The notes under the pieces were generated by a model. That model saw only the letters and a program-made list of their open reading frames with translations, was not told the origin of the DNA and did no database searches. Shown one piece after another: positions 21,057 to 31,097 of a DNA stretch of 34,138 bases. The position numbers were made by a program, and so were the translations under genes. The DNA lies in the IMG/VR virus record IMGVR_UViG_3300043434_001024, positions 1-34,138 of that record. The stretch is one strand, 5' to 3'. Position 1 is the first letter of the stretch. Every line of letters starts with the position of its first letter. This DNA comes from a virus.

Positions 21057-24000
21057 TTGACGCAGAGCGGCGGCGGCGGCGAATACAGCCTGGGCACAGC
21101 CACGCTGACCCTGCGCGGCGACATGCAGCCGCTGGAGCGCGACCTGGCGCGCATGCGGGCGGTGATCGCCGAGATGGAGAAGCGGGGCGCGAATATCCCG
21201 GCTCCAAATATCCCGGCCCCCAAGCCGCCGCCGCCGGAAACGCAGCGCGGCTATCAAGGCCTGGCCGCAACCATGGAGGCCTTGCGCCGCGGCGTGCAGG
21301 GCGATGGCGAGGCCTTCACCATGCTCTCGCAGCAGCTGCGCGGCGCCAGCCAGGCGGCAGCAGCAGCTGGCGGCAGCGGTGGCTTTGGTGGCGCGACCAA
21401 TGCCCTGGCCGGGATGCTTGGGATGGCCGGCAGGGCGATACCGATCCTGGGCCAGTTGGGCCTGGCCGCCACTGGCTTGCAGGCGATTTTCGGGGGGCTG
21501 CAGGGCGCGGTCAACGCCGTGCTGGCCCCGCTGCAGCAGCTTTCGGCTGAGGCCGGCCGGCTCAACAAGCAGGTGGCGGAGGCGGGGATCTTCGCGGCGC
21601 AGTCGTTTGCGATCCTCGGGCCCGACGGGAAGTTGGTGGAAGGCACCGCCCGCCAGATGCAGATGGTGCGCGGTGCGATCCTGAAGGAATACCAGGGTAT
21701 CCAGAAGGAGGTGGCCAACATCAGCGGTGCCACCGCCAGCGAGATCTACGACGGCTTCAACATCATCCTCCAGAACGTCAGTGCGCTAGGGGAAAAGGGC
21801 ACCATGGAAAACTCGGCCAAGCTGGCCACCAGGCTGGCCGCCGGTATGAACACTCTCAATATCCCTACTTTCCAACTGCGGCAGGAGGCAAACGCTCTGC
21901 TGATGGGGAATATCGGACCTGATGCGATGCTGGCCAAAAAGCTAGGCATCACGAACGACGACGTGCGACAGCAGCAAGCCAAGGGCACTTACTACGACTT
22001 TCTGATGGGGAAGTTGGAGAAGCTCTACGAGGGCCAGAAGGTGCTGGCGCTGAGCCTCGAAAACGTGAAGAGCAACTTTGACGATGTGAACCAGGCAATC
22101 TCCTCCGAGGCAGGCCAACCCCTGGAGCGAGACACGGCGAGCATGATGCAGACCATCCTGGTGACCTTCAAGAATCTGCAGGGCAGCTTCAGTGGGTTCT
22201 TTAAGAGCATCGCCGAGGCTGTTGGGCCGATCATCAAGGTGTTTGGCCCCGTTATCTCAGTTCTGACATCCATCGGTGCCATCGCCTCATCGGTCGGTCG
22301 AGTGATCATGGATGTCGTAGGTGTGGCCACGGCCGCGCTGGGTTTTGTCCTTCAACCGGTCCTGGTTACAATCGCCAGATTTGTCGAATTGATTGCCAAG
22401 GGGTGGGAAAACATCGCCAATCTAATCGGTGGAGCAATCTCTCCGATCAAGGCGCTGTTTAACGCCAGTGGCGACGCTGATGTTGATGGCGTCAATACAT
22501 TTTTTGACAGACTGATAGAAGGCGCGGAAACCGCCGGCAAAGCAATCGACAGCTTTAACAAGAAGTGGGCGCAAGCAGTGCTGAACTTTCGACTGTTCAC
22601 GATGCGCGCCGCAATGACGGCAGACGGTGCATCAGAGAAGGAGATTCAGGAAGCCCAGCTCAACTTCAGAGAGAACTTCAACCGGCAAACCAACCTTGCC
22701 GAGCCAGTGGAGCTGCGCAGCCTCCAACTGCCGGCTGATGTGTTGGAGCGGATTGAAGCCAGAGAACAGCGACTTGGATCGGGGGCAACCCGGGCGTTGA
22801 ACATCTCCAAGGAGTGGTCAGAGATCAAGCAGAAGGCCTATCAGAACGAAATCAAGGCGCTGGAGCAGGGCCTCACCCTGATGAACAAGCAGCGGGAAGT
22901 TGCCGAGGCAATGAGCGCTGTTGCCGCTTCTCGCCGCGCCCTGGAGGCTCGTGGCTACGAGCTGGGCGTGCAGGTGGCTTTCAGCCCGGAGGCCAAGGCC
23001 ACTGCAGAGGCCCGCCTGGCTGACCTGAAGCTCAGGCAGGAGAAAGAAGCGATTGCCGAGCGGCGGGGGATCCTCCAGACCGAGAGGGAGCTGCAGCAGC
23101 GGCAGATGCTGATCCAGGAGAAGCAGATCAAGATTCAGCAGGAGCAGCTCAAGATCCAGCTGGCTGAGGCTACAGCCGAACAGGTGAAAGCGCAGAAGGA
23201 GCGCGACGCCTTGCTGCGCAGTCAGAAAAACACCCCCCTCTACAGCGCGGAATGGGGCAAGAATCAAGAGCTGCTCAGCATCAATGCTGCCGAGCTGACC
23301 CGCATCAACGCCAAGCTGGAGGGCAGCCGGCGGGCCGTGCAGCTGGCATTCGAGGCCGAGGGCCAGCTGGGCACCATCAACGGCCTGGAGGCACAGCGCC
23401 TGGGTCTGCAGGAGCAGCAGCTCGACATCCAGGGCCAGCAGGCCCAGTACACCCGTGAGCAGCAGCAGCTGCTGGCCGAGATCAGCGAGGCGGAGCAGAA
23501 CATCTCGAACATGCTCGACGAGATCGTCAACAAGGAGAACGCCAAGCGGCGAGAGCTGGAGGACCAGAGCGAAGAGATCAACCGGCAGAACACCCTCCTC
23601 GAGCGCCAGCGCCGGCTGGAGGAGGCCCAGGCCGAGTTGGCCATGACGCGCGAGAAAGCCGCGGTGCAGGCCGCCGAGCGCCTTGCGGAAGTGCAGGAGC
23701 TGCAGGACCGGGCCCGCAGCGGCGGCGGCACTGCGGCGGTGATCGAGGCACAGATCGCAGCGGCCGCGGCCGGCGTGAGCGGGATGGAATCAGCGGCGGC
23801 GGTGCAGCAACGGCTGTTCGACGCCAAGGAACAGCAGATGGCCCGCGAGCACCAGCTGGCGCAGAAGCAGCTGGAGGTGCAGCACAAGATTGAGGAAATC
23901 AAACTGCGAAGCGAAAAAATAGCGATGGAACGGCAGAAGGTTGATATAGCCATCGAAAGAGCGAGACTGACGGCAGAGCTGGGCCGGCTCAGGCTGGGCC

Positions 24001-26231
24001 AGATGAAGGATGAGATCGCCCCACGGCTGGCAGGGTCCAGCAGCGTGCCAGCGCTGGCAGGGGTTGCACGGCTTCCGGGCTCCATCACTGGCCGGCTGGA
24101 TGCCTCCGGGCAAAACGGGGCAGACATGCCAGTAGGGCGAAACAACGAAATCTTCAGCTACCACAATGGCGTGGTGACCGAAATAAGCAGAGCAGGCAAC
24201 AACGGAAACTACACAGTTATTGAGTTCATTGACGATCTCGGCAACAAGCTAGAGGCTACCTATAGCCACATGACGGCATTAGTGAAAGTCGGCCAGCAAG
24301 TGGTCGGGGGCCAGGTGCTGGGCCGCTTTGATGCTTCAGGCCGCACGTCTGGCCCACATAACAGTGTTGACATCAATAGCCCAGGAACAAATGGGGCTCT
24401 GCAGCGCAATGCAGAAACAGCGGCCGCCCGTCGCAGTGCTGACCTTCTGGTTACAGGGAAGGTGCAGGGCCAGGCCGGTGGTTCCAGTGTCGGTGCCCCT
24501 CCTGCGCCGATCCTGCCGGCGGCGCCTGCGGAGGCAAACCTGGCGGGCTATTTGAAGCGACTCAGCTACCTGGAGACACGAATCAGAAACGTGCCCAACG
24601 CAGAAGGCAGCGGCGCACAGGGATATTTCCAAACCAAGAATGCCTTCCATCAAGAGGCGACCGCTGCATCAGGTGGGATGAACTCGCGATCAGCAAACTA
24701 TGCTGAGTCAGCAAAAGCCGTGGCGGCATGGATCAAAAAGCACCGCCCTGTTGCCTATGACCACATTGCGGCCGGCAGGTTTGATCAGGCCGACGCGATC
24801 CTGCGTCAAGGAACCTGGCCATCTCTCCCTGGGGGATCTCAGGCACAAGCGGATGCCATCCAGCTGGAGGCCCGCAAGTTCCTGCCTGCTGCTGGCTCAG
24901 TTGCCAGCACCGTTGCCGCCGTCGGGGGCGTTGTGGCACCCAGCACCGCCAACCAGGCAGAAGCGCTGCAGCAGAGCCTCAAGGACGTGGATTCTGCCGA
25001 AACGCGGCTGGGCAAGCAGATGGAAGACCTCACCCAGGCCATCAAGGATCTGGACAACCTGTTCAGCGTGAAGGAAGAAAACCTCACCGAGCAGCAGCTG
25101 GCAGAGCGCGCACAGCTGGCCTACGAGAGAACAAAGGCCCAGCTCACTGCCGAGGTGATGCGAACTCCTGAGGGTCGGCTGGCGATCTCCACCGGCGACG
25201 CGGTGAGCGGCAGCATCAGCGGCTCCATTTCCGGTGCCCTGCAGGCCCTGCTCACTGGAGGTGATGTGAAGGCAGCGGTGAGCAGCGCGCTGGCGCAGGC
25301 GGGGCAGACGCTGATGCAGGCCACGCTGGACGCACTCCTCAACCCGCTGCTGTCCCAGCTGCAGGGCGGGATCGTGAAGGCTTTCACCGGGATCGACATC
25401 CAGGGCAGAGCACTGCAGATGGCCGCAGCGGCGCACCAGAACGCTGCAAGCGCCCACCAGGCCGCGGCGGTGCAGGTGGCGAATGCTGGTGCAGCGGTGG
25501 CAGCGGCAGCCGGTGCATCCGGCGCTGCGGCCGTGGGCGACAGCGCCAATGTGTGGGGCACCTTGGCCAGCAAGATCCCCAGCCTGATCAGCGGCTTTGC
25601 TGGCCTCGGTGGGGGCCTGGATCTGGCTTCTGGGTTTGCTTTCGACAGCGTGATTTCGGGCCCTGATTTCGTTGCTGGCCCCATGCTGGACGTGGGCAGC
25701 ATGGGTCTGAGCTACACCCCGGGCTTTGCAGGTGGGGGGGATATCCAGTACGGCCTCGACTACCTGGTGGGCGAGAAAAATGCGGAGATCGTGCGGTTCA
25801 ACAAGGCCGGCGGCAAGGTCTACAGCAACCGGGCGCTCACCAAAGCGTTGGGAGTGCCGTTCCAGCGCAGCCCAGGCGGCGGCGCTGAGGTGGCGGACGG
25901 TGGTGGCGATTCGCTCGGCATCCCCTTCATGGCCCCCGGGCCCAACCAGAGTGCTGGCGGCCGAGCCGCGCCGCCGATTCCCTTCCTCAAGTCATCTCCT
26001 GCCGGGGGTGGCATGGCAGGGTCTGGCCCTGGTGGCGCCCCCCCCAGCGCCATGGCCCCCTCCAAGGCGCTGCGGCTCAAGGTGGAGACAACGGTGATCA
26101 ACGGCGTGGAATACGCCACGGTTGAGCAGGTGCACCAGGCCGCCGCCGCAGCCGCTGCAGCCAGCCGCGATGCGGTCTACAACGACCTGCGCAACAACCC
26201 CTCCATCCAGCGCAGCGTGGGCCTGGGTTGA
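21057..26231 (+). CDS. Tape measure protein with degenerate M23 and lysozyme-like domains
   Basis: The 1724-residue protein sets tail length and is ejected into the host. It starts at TTG 21057, with a stop just upstream, giving LGTATLTLRGDMQPLERDLA, the usual N-terminal helix. Residues ~385-450 are strongly hydrophobic, as in membrane-inserting tape measures. Residues ~580-975 are long Gln/Glu/Arg coiled coils. Residues ~1020-1120 look like an M23 endopeptidase fold (HNGVVTEI, ATYSHM, VGQQVVGGQVLGRF, GPHNSVD), but the second metal-binding HxH is HNS and the first motif is missing, so it is probably inactive. Residues ~1160-1260 resemble a lysozyme/transglycosylase-like domain (YLETRIRNVPN, GAQGYFQ). 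The C-terminus is Gly/Pro-rich. ATGA couples it to the next gene. Confidence 0.92.
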   Translation: MTQSGGGGEYSLGTATLTLRGDMQPLERDLARMRAVIAEMEKRGANIPAPNIPAPKPPPPETQRGYQGLAATMEALRRGVQGDGEAFTMLSQQLRGASQAAAAAGGSGGFGGATNALAGMLGMAGRAIPILGQLGLAATGLQAIFGGLQGAVNAVLAPLQQLSAEAGRLNKQVAEAGIFAAQSFAILGPDGKLVEGTARQMQMVRGAILKEYQGIQKEVANISGATASEIYDGFNIILQNVSALGEKGTMENSAKLATRLAAGMNTLNIPTFQLRQEANALLMGNIGPDAMLAKKLGITNDDVRQQQAKGTYYDFLMGKLEKLYEGQKVLALSLENVKSNFDDVNQAISSEAGQPLERDTASMMQTILVTFKNLQGSFSGFFKSIAEAVGPIIKVFGPVISVLTSIGAIASSVGRVIMDVVGVATAALGFVLQPVLVTIARFVELIAKGWENIANLIGGAISPIKALFNASGDADVDGVNTFFDRLIEGAETAGKAIDSFNKKWAQAVLNFRLFTMRAAMTADGASEKEIQEAQLNFRENFNRQTNLAEPVELRSLQLPADVLERIEAREQRLGSGATRALNISKEWSEIKQKAYQNEIKALEQGLTLMNKQREVAEAMSAVAASRRALEARGYELGVQVAFSPEAKATAEARLADLKLRQEKEAIAERRGILQTERELQQRQMLIQEKQIKIQQEQLKIQLAEATAEQVKAQKERDALLRSQKNTPLYSAEWGKNQELLSINAAELTRINAKLEGSRRAVQLAFEAEGQLGTINGLEAQRLGLQEQQLDIQGQQAQYTREQQQLLAEISEAEQNISNMLDEIVNKENAKRRELEDQSEEINRQNTLLERQRRLEEAQAELAMTREKAAVQAAERLAEVQELQDRARSGGGTAAVIEAQIAAAAAGVSGMESAAAVQQRLFDAKEQQMAREHQLAQKQLEVQHKIEEIKLRSEKIAMERQKVDIAIERARLTAELGRLRLGQMKDEIAPRLAGSSSVPALAGVARLPGSITGRLDASGQNGADMPVGRNNEIFSYHNGVVTEISRAGNNGNYTVIEFIDDLGNKLEATYSHMTALVKVGQQVVGGQVLGRFDASGRTSGPHNSVDINSPGTNGALQRNAETAAARRSADLLVTGKVQGQAGGSSVGAPPAPILPAAPAEANLAGYLKRLSYLETRIRNVPNAEGSGAQGYFQTKNAFHQEATAASGGMNSRSANYAESAKAVAAWIKKHRPVAYDHIAAGRFDQADAILRQGTWPSLPGGSQAQADAIQLEARKFLPAAGSVASTVAAVGGVVAPSTANQAEALQQSLKDVDSAETRLGKQMEDLTQAIKDLDNLFSVKEENLTEQQLAERAQLAYERTKAQLTAEVMRTPEGRLAISTGDAVSGSISGSISGALQALLTGGDVKAAVSSALAQAGQTLMQATLDALLNPLLSQLQGGIVKAFTGIDIQGRALQMAAAAHQNAASAHQAAAVQVANAGAAVAAAAGASGAAAVGDSANVWGTLASKIPSLISGFAGLGGGLDLASGFAFDSVISGPDFVAGPMLDVGSMGLSYTPGFAGGGDIQYGLDYLVGEKNAEIVRFNKAGGKVYSNRALTKALGVPFQRSPGGGAEVADGGGDSLGIPFMAPGPNQSAGGRAAPPIPFLKSSPAGGGMAGSGPGGAPPSAMAPSKALRLKVETTVINGVEYATVEQVHQAAAAAAAASRDAVYNDLRNNPSIQRSVGLG

Positions 26232-26695
26232 TGATCGCCATCTGTGCCTACATCTCCTTCCAGGCCAATGGCGCGCCGGTGCCCGGTTACGCCTGGCAGA
26301 ACCTCTTCACTGGCCAGACCCGCACCTACGACGGCCGGCCGCATACCTCGATGGGTTTCCGGATCTCCGATTCGGCCGGTGCCCGCGGTGGTGATCGCTC
26401 CGAGGGCCGGCTGGCGATGAACCGCAACCAGCTGGCGCTGAATGTCCTCGCCGAGGCCCGCGCCAACCGCTGGAAACTTCGCGCCGATGTGGTGCTCTGC
26501 GATGTGGCCGCCGGCACCGATGTCCGCCTGCTGTCCCGGCACCTCTGGCGGCTTGGCCCGATCGAGCGGCGCGAGTACATCAAGGTCACCCTCACATCAC
26601 CGCTGGATGCCATCCGTGGTGATGCGCCCCGCCGCCGCCTCACAACAGAGCTGGTGGGCCAGCTGCCAGACACTGGCTCCATCTTCATCGCATGA
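26231..26695 (+). CDS. Minor tail protein (gpL-like/distal tail)
   Basis: 154 residues from ATG 26231, overlapping the tape-measure stop. The order (tape measure, this gene, NlpC-like gene, hub) matches lambda-type tail tips, where gpL-like proteins sit at the distal end. Segments include AVLLCD-like WKLRADVVLCDVAAGTDV, and the C-terminus EYIKVTLTSPLDAIRGDAPR matches the DUF1833/gpL-like style. No Cys cluster for an Fe-S site, as found in lambda gpL, is visible. Confidence 0.68.
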   Translation: MIAICAYISFQANGAPVPGYAWQNLFTGQTRTYDGRPHTSMGFRISDSAGARGGDRSEGRLAMNRNQLALNVLAEARANRWKLRADVVLCDVAAGTDVRLLSRHLWRLGPIERREYIKVTLTSPLDAIRGDAPRRRLTTELVGQLPDTGSIFIA

Positions 26696-27141
26696 TGCCC
26701 AACGCCTCAGCCAACGCCTCACAGACCGCTCCCTGGGTGCGGTACATGGGCCTCCCCTACCGCTGGGGTGGAGATCCCGATCGCCATGGCGCCACCGACT
26801 GCCTGCGCCTCACCATCGCCGTGCTGGGCCTCTATGACGCCCCCCGCCCGCCGCTGATCAAGCGGGAGTGGTATCAGGCAGCTGGCCGGTGCCGCTGGGG
26901 GCCACTGCTCGAGGAGCTCGCCGCCGTCTCCACCCCGGTGCCCGGCGGCATGCACCTCGATGTGGCGCTGCTCACTGGCGGTGAACCGATTGCGCTGGGA
27001 GTGTGCGTGGCCGGTGGAATCCTCACCACCTGCCAGGGCCAGGGCGTGCACTGGCGGCCGTTGGCGGCCTGCCAGGTGCGGCGCTGGTTTCACTTCCTGC
27101 CGCCGCCCCCCTCGACCACCGCGCCCATCCTGATCCTGTGA
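26692..27141 (+). CDS. NlpC/P60-like tail tip protein (gpK-like)
   Basis: 149 residues. YRWGGDPDRHGATDCLRLTI has the NlpC/P60 pattern with nucleophile Cys37 (counted from ATG 26692; ATG 26695 is also possible). The usual partner His, found in an HxG motif of the second strand, is replaced by ALGV; His88 in GGMHLDV is out of the normal place. Peptidoglycan cleavage is therefore uncertain. It is coupled to both neighbours by overlapping start and stop codons, in the tail-tip order L, K, J. Confidence 0.78.
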   Translation: MMPNASANASQTAPWVRYMGLPYRWGGDPDRHGATDCLRLTIAVLGLYDAPRPPLIKREWYQAAGRCRWGPLLEELAAVSTPVPGGMHLDVALLTGGEPIALGVCVAGGILTTCQGQGVHWRPLAACQVRRWFHFLPPPPSTTAPILIL

Positions 27142-30100
27142 CGCGCCACCCCCGACCCCTCCCTGGCGACGCCTACCTGGCGGAACTGCTCGGTTGGAGC
27201 GAAGACCAGCTGCTGCGCTACCAGATCGAACGGCAGCAGGCCGCGGCGATCGAGATGGAACGCAACCCGCCCCTCGCCACCTGCGGACCAACCCCCGCAG
27301 CCACGATGGCGATCATCTCGCTGGTCACCACCATCCTCTCGGTGGGCTACACGGTGCTGTCCACCCTGCTGGCACCCAAGCCCAGGCGGCCCGGACGGTT
27401 CATCACCAAGGCCGACCGGGCTGACAACATCACCAGTGGCGCGCGTTACGCCCCACGGCCCGGCTTCGACTCCACCCAGGAGGTGGCGCGGCTCGGCAGC
27501 GTCATTCCCATCACCTTTGCCCGGCGCGAATACCTGCCGGCCCTGAATGGCCGGCCTGCTGGCTGGTACGGCGGCTGCCGCGTCGATCTGGAGCTCCTCT
27601 GGTCCCAACTGGTCGCCGTTGACGGCGGCCAGCTCTTCCGCGGGGTCTACATGCTGGGCGAGGGCCCGATGGCGGAGATCGATCCGGATGGCTTTGCCAT
27701 CGGCAACAACCCCCTCCGCTCCTACGACCTCGGCACCGCCGGCGCCAATGAGGCCGCCGCCCGCGTCACCATCTACAGCCGCCTGGGTGGCGGGCGGATC
27801 CGCTCCACCGATCGCATTGCCGGCCGCCTTGCCGCCAACGACAGCGGCAACATGGAGAACGCCGGCGGCGCCGATGTCTTCCAGGTGCGCAGCACTGGCG
27901 GTGTGATCCGCCCCGATGCCTGCGCAACCGCTCGCCCCAGCAGCTCCACCGCCTGCGGGCTCTACGCCACCATCGGCAATGGCCTTGGCCTGCGGGTCAA
28001 TCCCCAGCTACAGCCCACCCGGCAGATCACCACCAAACCACGGGGCACCAGCGGCGACCAGCGGATCGATCCGGTCGATGATCCGGTGGCACTGGGATCG
28101 ATCTGGAAGGCCAAGCGCATGTGGTCCGGCCGCAGCGGCGTGGTCGCCACCTCAACCGGTGTCACCAGTGGAATGGCCGCACTGCCCGTCGGTGCCACCT
28201 TCGACTACCTGCTCTCCAAAAGCAGCGATGCCAACACCAAGCTGAAGTTCGACAAAGACAACACCGACAGCAAGGTCAAGCACACCGAAACCTGCTCGGA
28301 TGTGGCCGCGGCGATCAGCGCACGCCAGCGCAGTGCTGATGATGCCCTGCGGGTGGGGGAGCTGTTCAAGGCCGGCAGCGCTCTGGCGGTGCTGGAGCAG
28401 CGCACACCGTCCGATGCCAGCTTCCTCTCCAACGCCGACAACGAGCCGGTGGGTGATGGCCAGAACATCACCGCCCGTTTCCGGGTGGTGCGCGCCGGCA
28501 CCGTCTACGTGACGCCCGACTCAAAGATTGATCCGGCCGGCACTGGCACCAAGCAGTATCCCGAACAGGTGGGCCCTGACCAGGAGTGGGACTGGGCCGC
28601 TATGGATTCCGGCCCCCGCTACGAAACGGGCACCAGCCGCCCGCACCTCCATCGCTGCGCCATTGCCGACTTCACCCTGACCAAACCCGCGCGCATGATC
28701 GAGATTGGTCTTCGCAGCACCCTGGGGATCCGGGCCAGCGGCTTCGCCAACCTGCGCAAGTGCCCCACCCTGCGGGAGATCAACCGCCTTGCCGGTGGGG
28801 AGCGAGAAGGTGAAACGCTGAAGGCGGGCGAGAAGCTCAAGGTTTCCCAGTTCCAGGGTGCAGTCATCAATGTCCCCGAGGAGCGCTACGCCTTCGTTCG
28901 CCTCAGCTATCGCCCCGAGGGCCAGGCGGCGTTTGTGGAGTTGCCCACCATCTATGGCGTGCGCGGGCTGACGCAACAGGCCCAGACCAATGCGCTGCAG
29001 CTGGAGCTGCCCGCCGGTGCACGCTGCGCGCAGATCCGAATGGAACCGCTCAGCGGCTGGGAGATTCGCTCCGGCACCGCCACGGGCCTGCTGGCTGTGC
29101 TCGACAGCCGAATGACCACGCTGCGGACTGTTGTGGATGGCGGCTGCACGGTGCGCTACCTGGGCAAGGCGCCGTTTGAGCGCTCCCAGCAGCGCTTTGC
29201 TCTCAGCTCGATCGAACCGGATCTGCGCAGCTCCCTGGCCGGCGTTACCACCACCACCGCGGCTGTCGGGGCGACGCCCGGCGTCTACACCAATGTGCAG
29301 GTGTTGCAGGGCGGCATCGACCTGGGCGGCCGGGTCACGGTCACCGTGCCGAGCGGCGGTGGCTTCAACAGCTCCCACATCACGGTCACCAAACCAGGGA
29401 GCGGTTACGAGGCCGAGGAACCGATCACCTTGGCCAATGGCAACCCCGGGGGTTCTGCTCCTTTTCCGGTGATCGCCAGGCGCAGCTTCAAAGTTCAGAT
29501 CGCCCCTGCCGATCCCTACAGCCTCGACTACAACCGCTTCGCGATGGTTGAAGACGGGGAGCCGCCACCGCGACTGGGCACCGAAGTCAAACTCTCCACC
29601 ACCGGCACGCTGCCTGGGGGTCTCGACACCTCCACCACCTATGTGGTGGTGAGCAAAACGGCGGAGACGGAGTTCACTCTCGGCCTCACCGCTGGCGGTA
29701 GTCCCGTCACCATCACCAGCCTGGGGAGTGGTGAGATCACCGCCACGCAGACCAGGGGCCCCACCACCAACTGGGCCGGCACGATCATCCTCGGCAAAAC
29801 CGATCTGGGGCTGGGTTGGAGCGATGGCGAGGCCCTCACCGATCCGTGGGGGAAGCTGGCGGAGGCCTTCATCTACGACGAGATCCAGACCACCGCCAGC
29901 CAGGGGCCGGAGCACGAGATCGGTTTCGTGAACATCATCCAGACCAACTCCACCGCACCCACCTACCAGAACATTGCCCTGGTGGGGCAGAGCATCCGCT
30001 CGGCACTGGAGTTCCAGAGCGTGAGCCAGCTGTCGGCCCAGATCATCGGCGGCCACATCTGCCCCCGCTACATCGAGGCCAGCAGTGGCCCCACCCATCT

Positions 30101-31097
30101 GCTGCCCGACATCTTCTCCCGGCTGGCTTTAAGCGAGAGATTTGGCGCTGGCCAGGACGTGAGCGCCGAGCAGATCAACACCGCCAGTTTCCTGGCCGCG
30201 GCGCAGTGGTGCTTCGAGCGGCGGTACTTCTTTGATGGCACCCTGCCGGAGCCGGAGAACCTGCGGCAGTGGGCGGCAGACCAGGCCAGCCTGCACCTTC
30301 TCGCCTTCTATGAGCTGAATGGCCAGTTCTATTTCAAGCCGGCGCTGTCGTTCGAGCCGGTGCCGATCGTTGACCTGTTCACCGCTGCCAACATCAAGAA
30401 GGGCACCTTCCAGTCGACGACCAGCGACGACGACCAGCGGCGACCCATCCAGGTGAGCGGGCTGTACCGGGAGGAGCGCAGCAATGACGACCTGCTCTCC
30501 CCCGGGGTGTTCAGTACCGTGCGGGAGATCACGATCCGCGAGGCCTCCGCCAGCGACAGCGACCCTGTGGAGCCGCTGGATATGAAGGCCAGCTGCACCA
30601 ATCGCTGGCACCTGATCGACGCGGCCAAACTGCTGATCCGCTGGCGGCGGCTGGTGGGAGACCCGATCAGTTTTGAGACCACCTACGCGGGGATGCTGCG
30701 GCCGATTGCTCCGGAGGACCACATTGCCGTGGCCTACGACGAGGAGCTCAACGATCTCTGGTCTAACGGCGCGGTGTTGCCCGATGGCACCCTGGTGGCC
30801 TCCGAACCGCTTGAGGACGGCAGTTACCAGGTGCTGGCCTGGGATGGCACCACAGCGCCAGGGCCCACCATCCAAACGCTGACGGTGAGCGGCGGCGGCA
30901 CCCGCGGCAACCTGCTGGGCACCCAGTGGACCCGCACGGCACCTCCCCAGGTGCGGACATTCCGGGTGATGCGCGTCACACCCACCGATGACGGCCGGCA
31001 GAAGATCGAGGCGGTGCTCATGCCCACCAACGAGCAAGGCCGCCAGTTGCTCTCCCTAGATTGGGATTCGCCGAGTGCGTGGGTTATCCGCGGCTGA
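27138..31097 (+). CDS. Tail tip hub / host-specificity protein (gpJ-like)
   Basis: 1319 residues from GTG 27138, which overlaps the previous stop (GTGA). The frame is open further upstream, but that region belongs to the NlpC-like gene. A hydrophobic segment at residues ~57-80 (ISLVTTILSVGYTVLSTLLA) is typical near the N-terminus of gpJ-type hubs. The body is long and beta-rich, with tail-hub-like stretches (GLRVNPQLQPTR, EHEIGFVNIIQTNSTAPTYQ, IGGHICPRYIE) and a C-terminal RTFRVMRVTPTDDGRQKIEA domain. It likely forms the baseplate hub and carries fibres or receptor-binding elements. No frameshift or truncation is seen. Confidence 0.85.
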   Translation: MTRHPRPLPGDAYLAELLGWSEDQLLRYQIERQQAAAIEMERNPPLATCGPTPAATMAIISLVTTILSVGYTVLSTLLAPKPRRPGRFITKADRADNITSGARYAPRPGFDSTQEVARLGSVIPITFARREYLPALNGRPAGWYGGCRVDLELLWSQLVAVDGGQLFRGVYMLGEGPMAEIDPDGFAIGNNPLRSYDLGTAGANEAAARVTIYSRLGGGRIRSTDRIAGRLAANDSGNMENAGGADVFQVRSTGGVIRPDACATARPSSSTACGLYATIGNGLGLRVNPQLQPTRQITTKPRGTSGDQRIDPVDDPVALGSIWKAKRMWSGRSGVVATSTGVTSGMAALPVGATFDYLLSKSSDANTKLKFDKDNTDSKVKHTETCSDVAAAISARQRSADDALRVGELFKAGSALAVLEQRTPSDASFLSNADNEPVGDGQNITARFRVVRAGTVYVTPDSKIDPAGTGTKQYPEQVGPDQEWDWAAMDSGPRYETGTSRPHLHRCAIADFTLTKPARMIEIGLRSTLGIRASGFANLRKCPTLREINRLAGGEREGETLKAGEKLKVSQFQGAVINVPEERYAFVRLSYRPEGQAAFVELPTIYGVRGLTQQAQTNALQLELPAGARCAQIRMEPLSGWEIRSGTATGLLAVLDSRMTTLRTVVDGGCTVRYLGKAPFERSQQRFALSSIEPDLRSSLAGVTTTTAAVGATPGVYTNVQVLQGGIDLGGRVTVTVPSGGGFNSSHITVTKPGSGYEAEEPITLANGNPGGSAPFPVIARRSFKVQIAPADPYSLDYNRFAMVEDGEPPPRLGTEVKLSTTGTLPGGLDTSTTYVVVSKTAETEFTLGLTAGGSPVTITSLGSGEITATQTRGPTTNWAGTIILGKTDLGLGWSDGEALTDPWGKLAEAFIYDEIQTTASQGPEHEIGFVNIIQTNSTAPTYQNIALVGQSIRSALEFQSVSQLSAQIIGGHICPRYIEASSGPTHLLPDIFSRLALSERFGAGQDVSAEQINTASFLAAAQWCFERRYFFDGTLPEPENLRQWAADQASLHLLAFYELNGQFYFKPALSFEPVPIVDLFTAANIKKGTFQSTTSDDDQRRPIQVSGLYREERSNDDLLSPGVFSTVREITIREASASDSDPVEPLDMKASCTNRWHLIDAAKLLIRWRRLVGDPISFETTYAGMLRPIAPEDHIAVAYDEELNDLWSNGAVLPDGTLVASEPLEDGSYQVLAWDGTTAPGPTIQTLTVSGGGTRGNLLGTQWTRTAPPQVRTFRVMRVTPTDDGRQKIEAVLMPTNEQGRQLLSLDWDSPSAWVIRG

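Noticed and set aside
28521-30098. Minus-strand frame of 525 codons opposite the hub gene
   Set aside because: Antisense shadow in GC-rich DNA; no start context and no recognisable domain.
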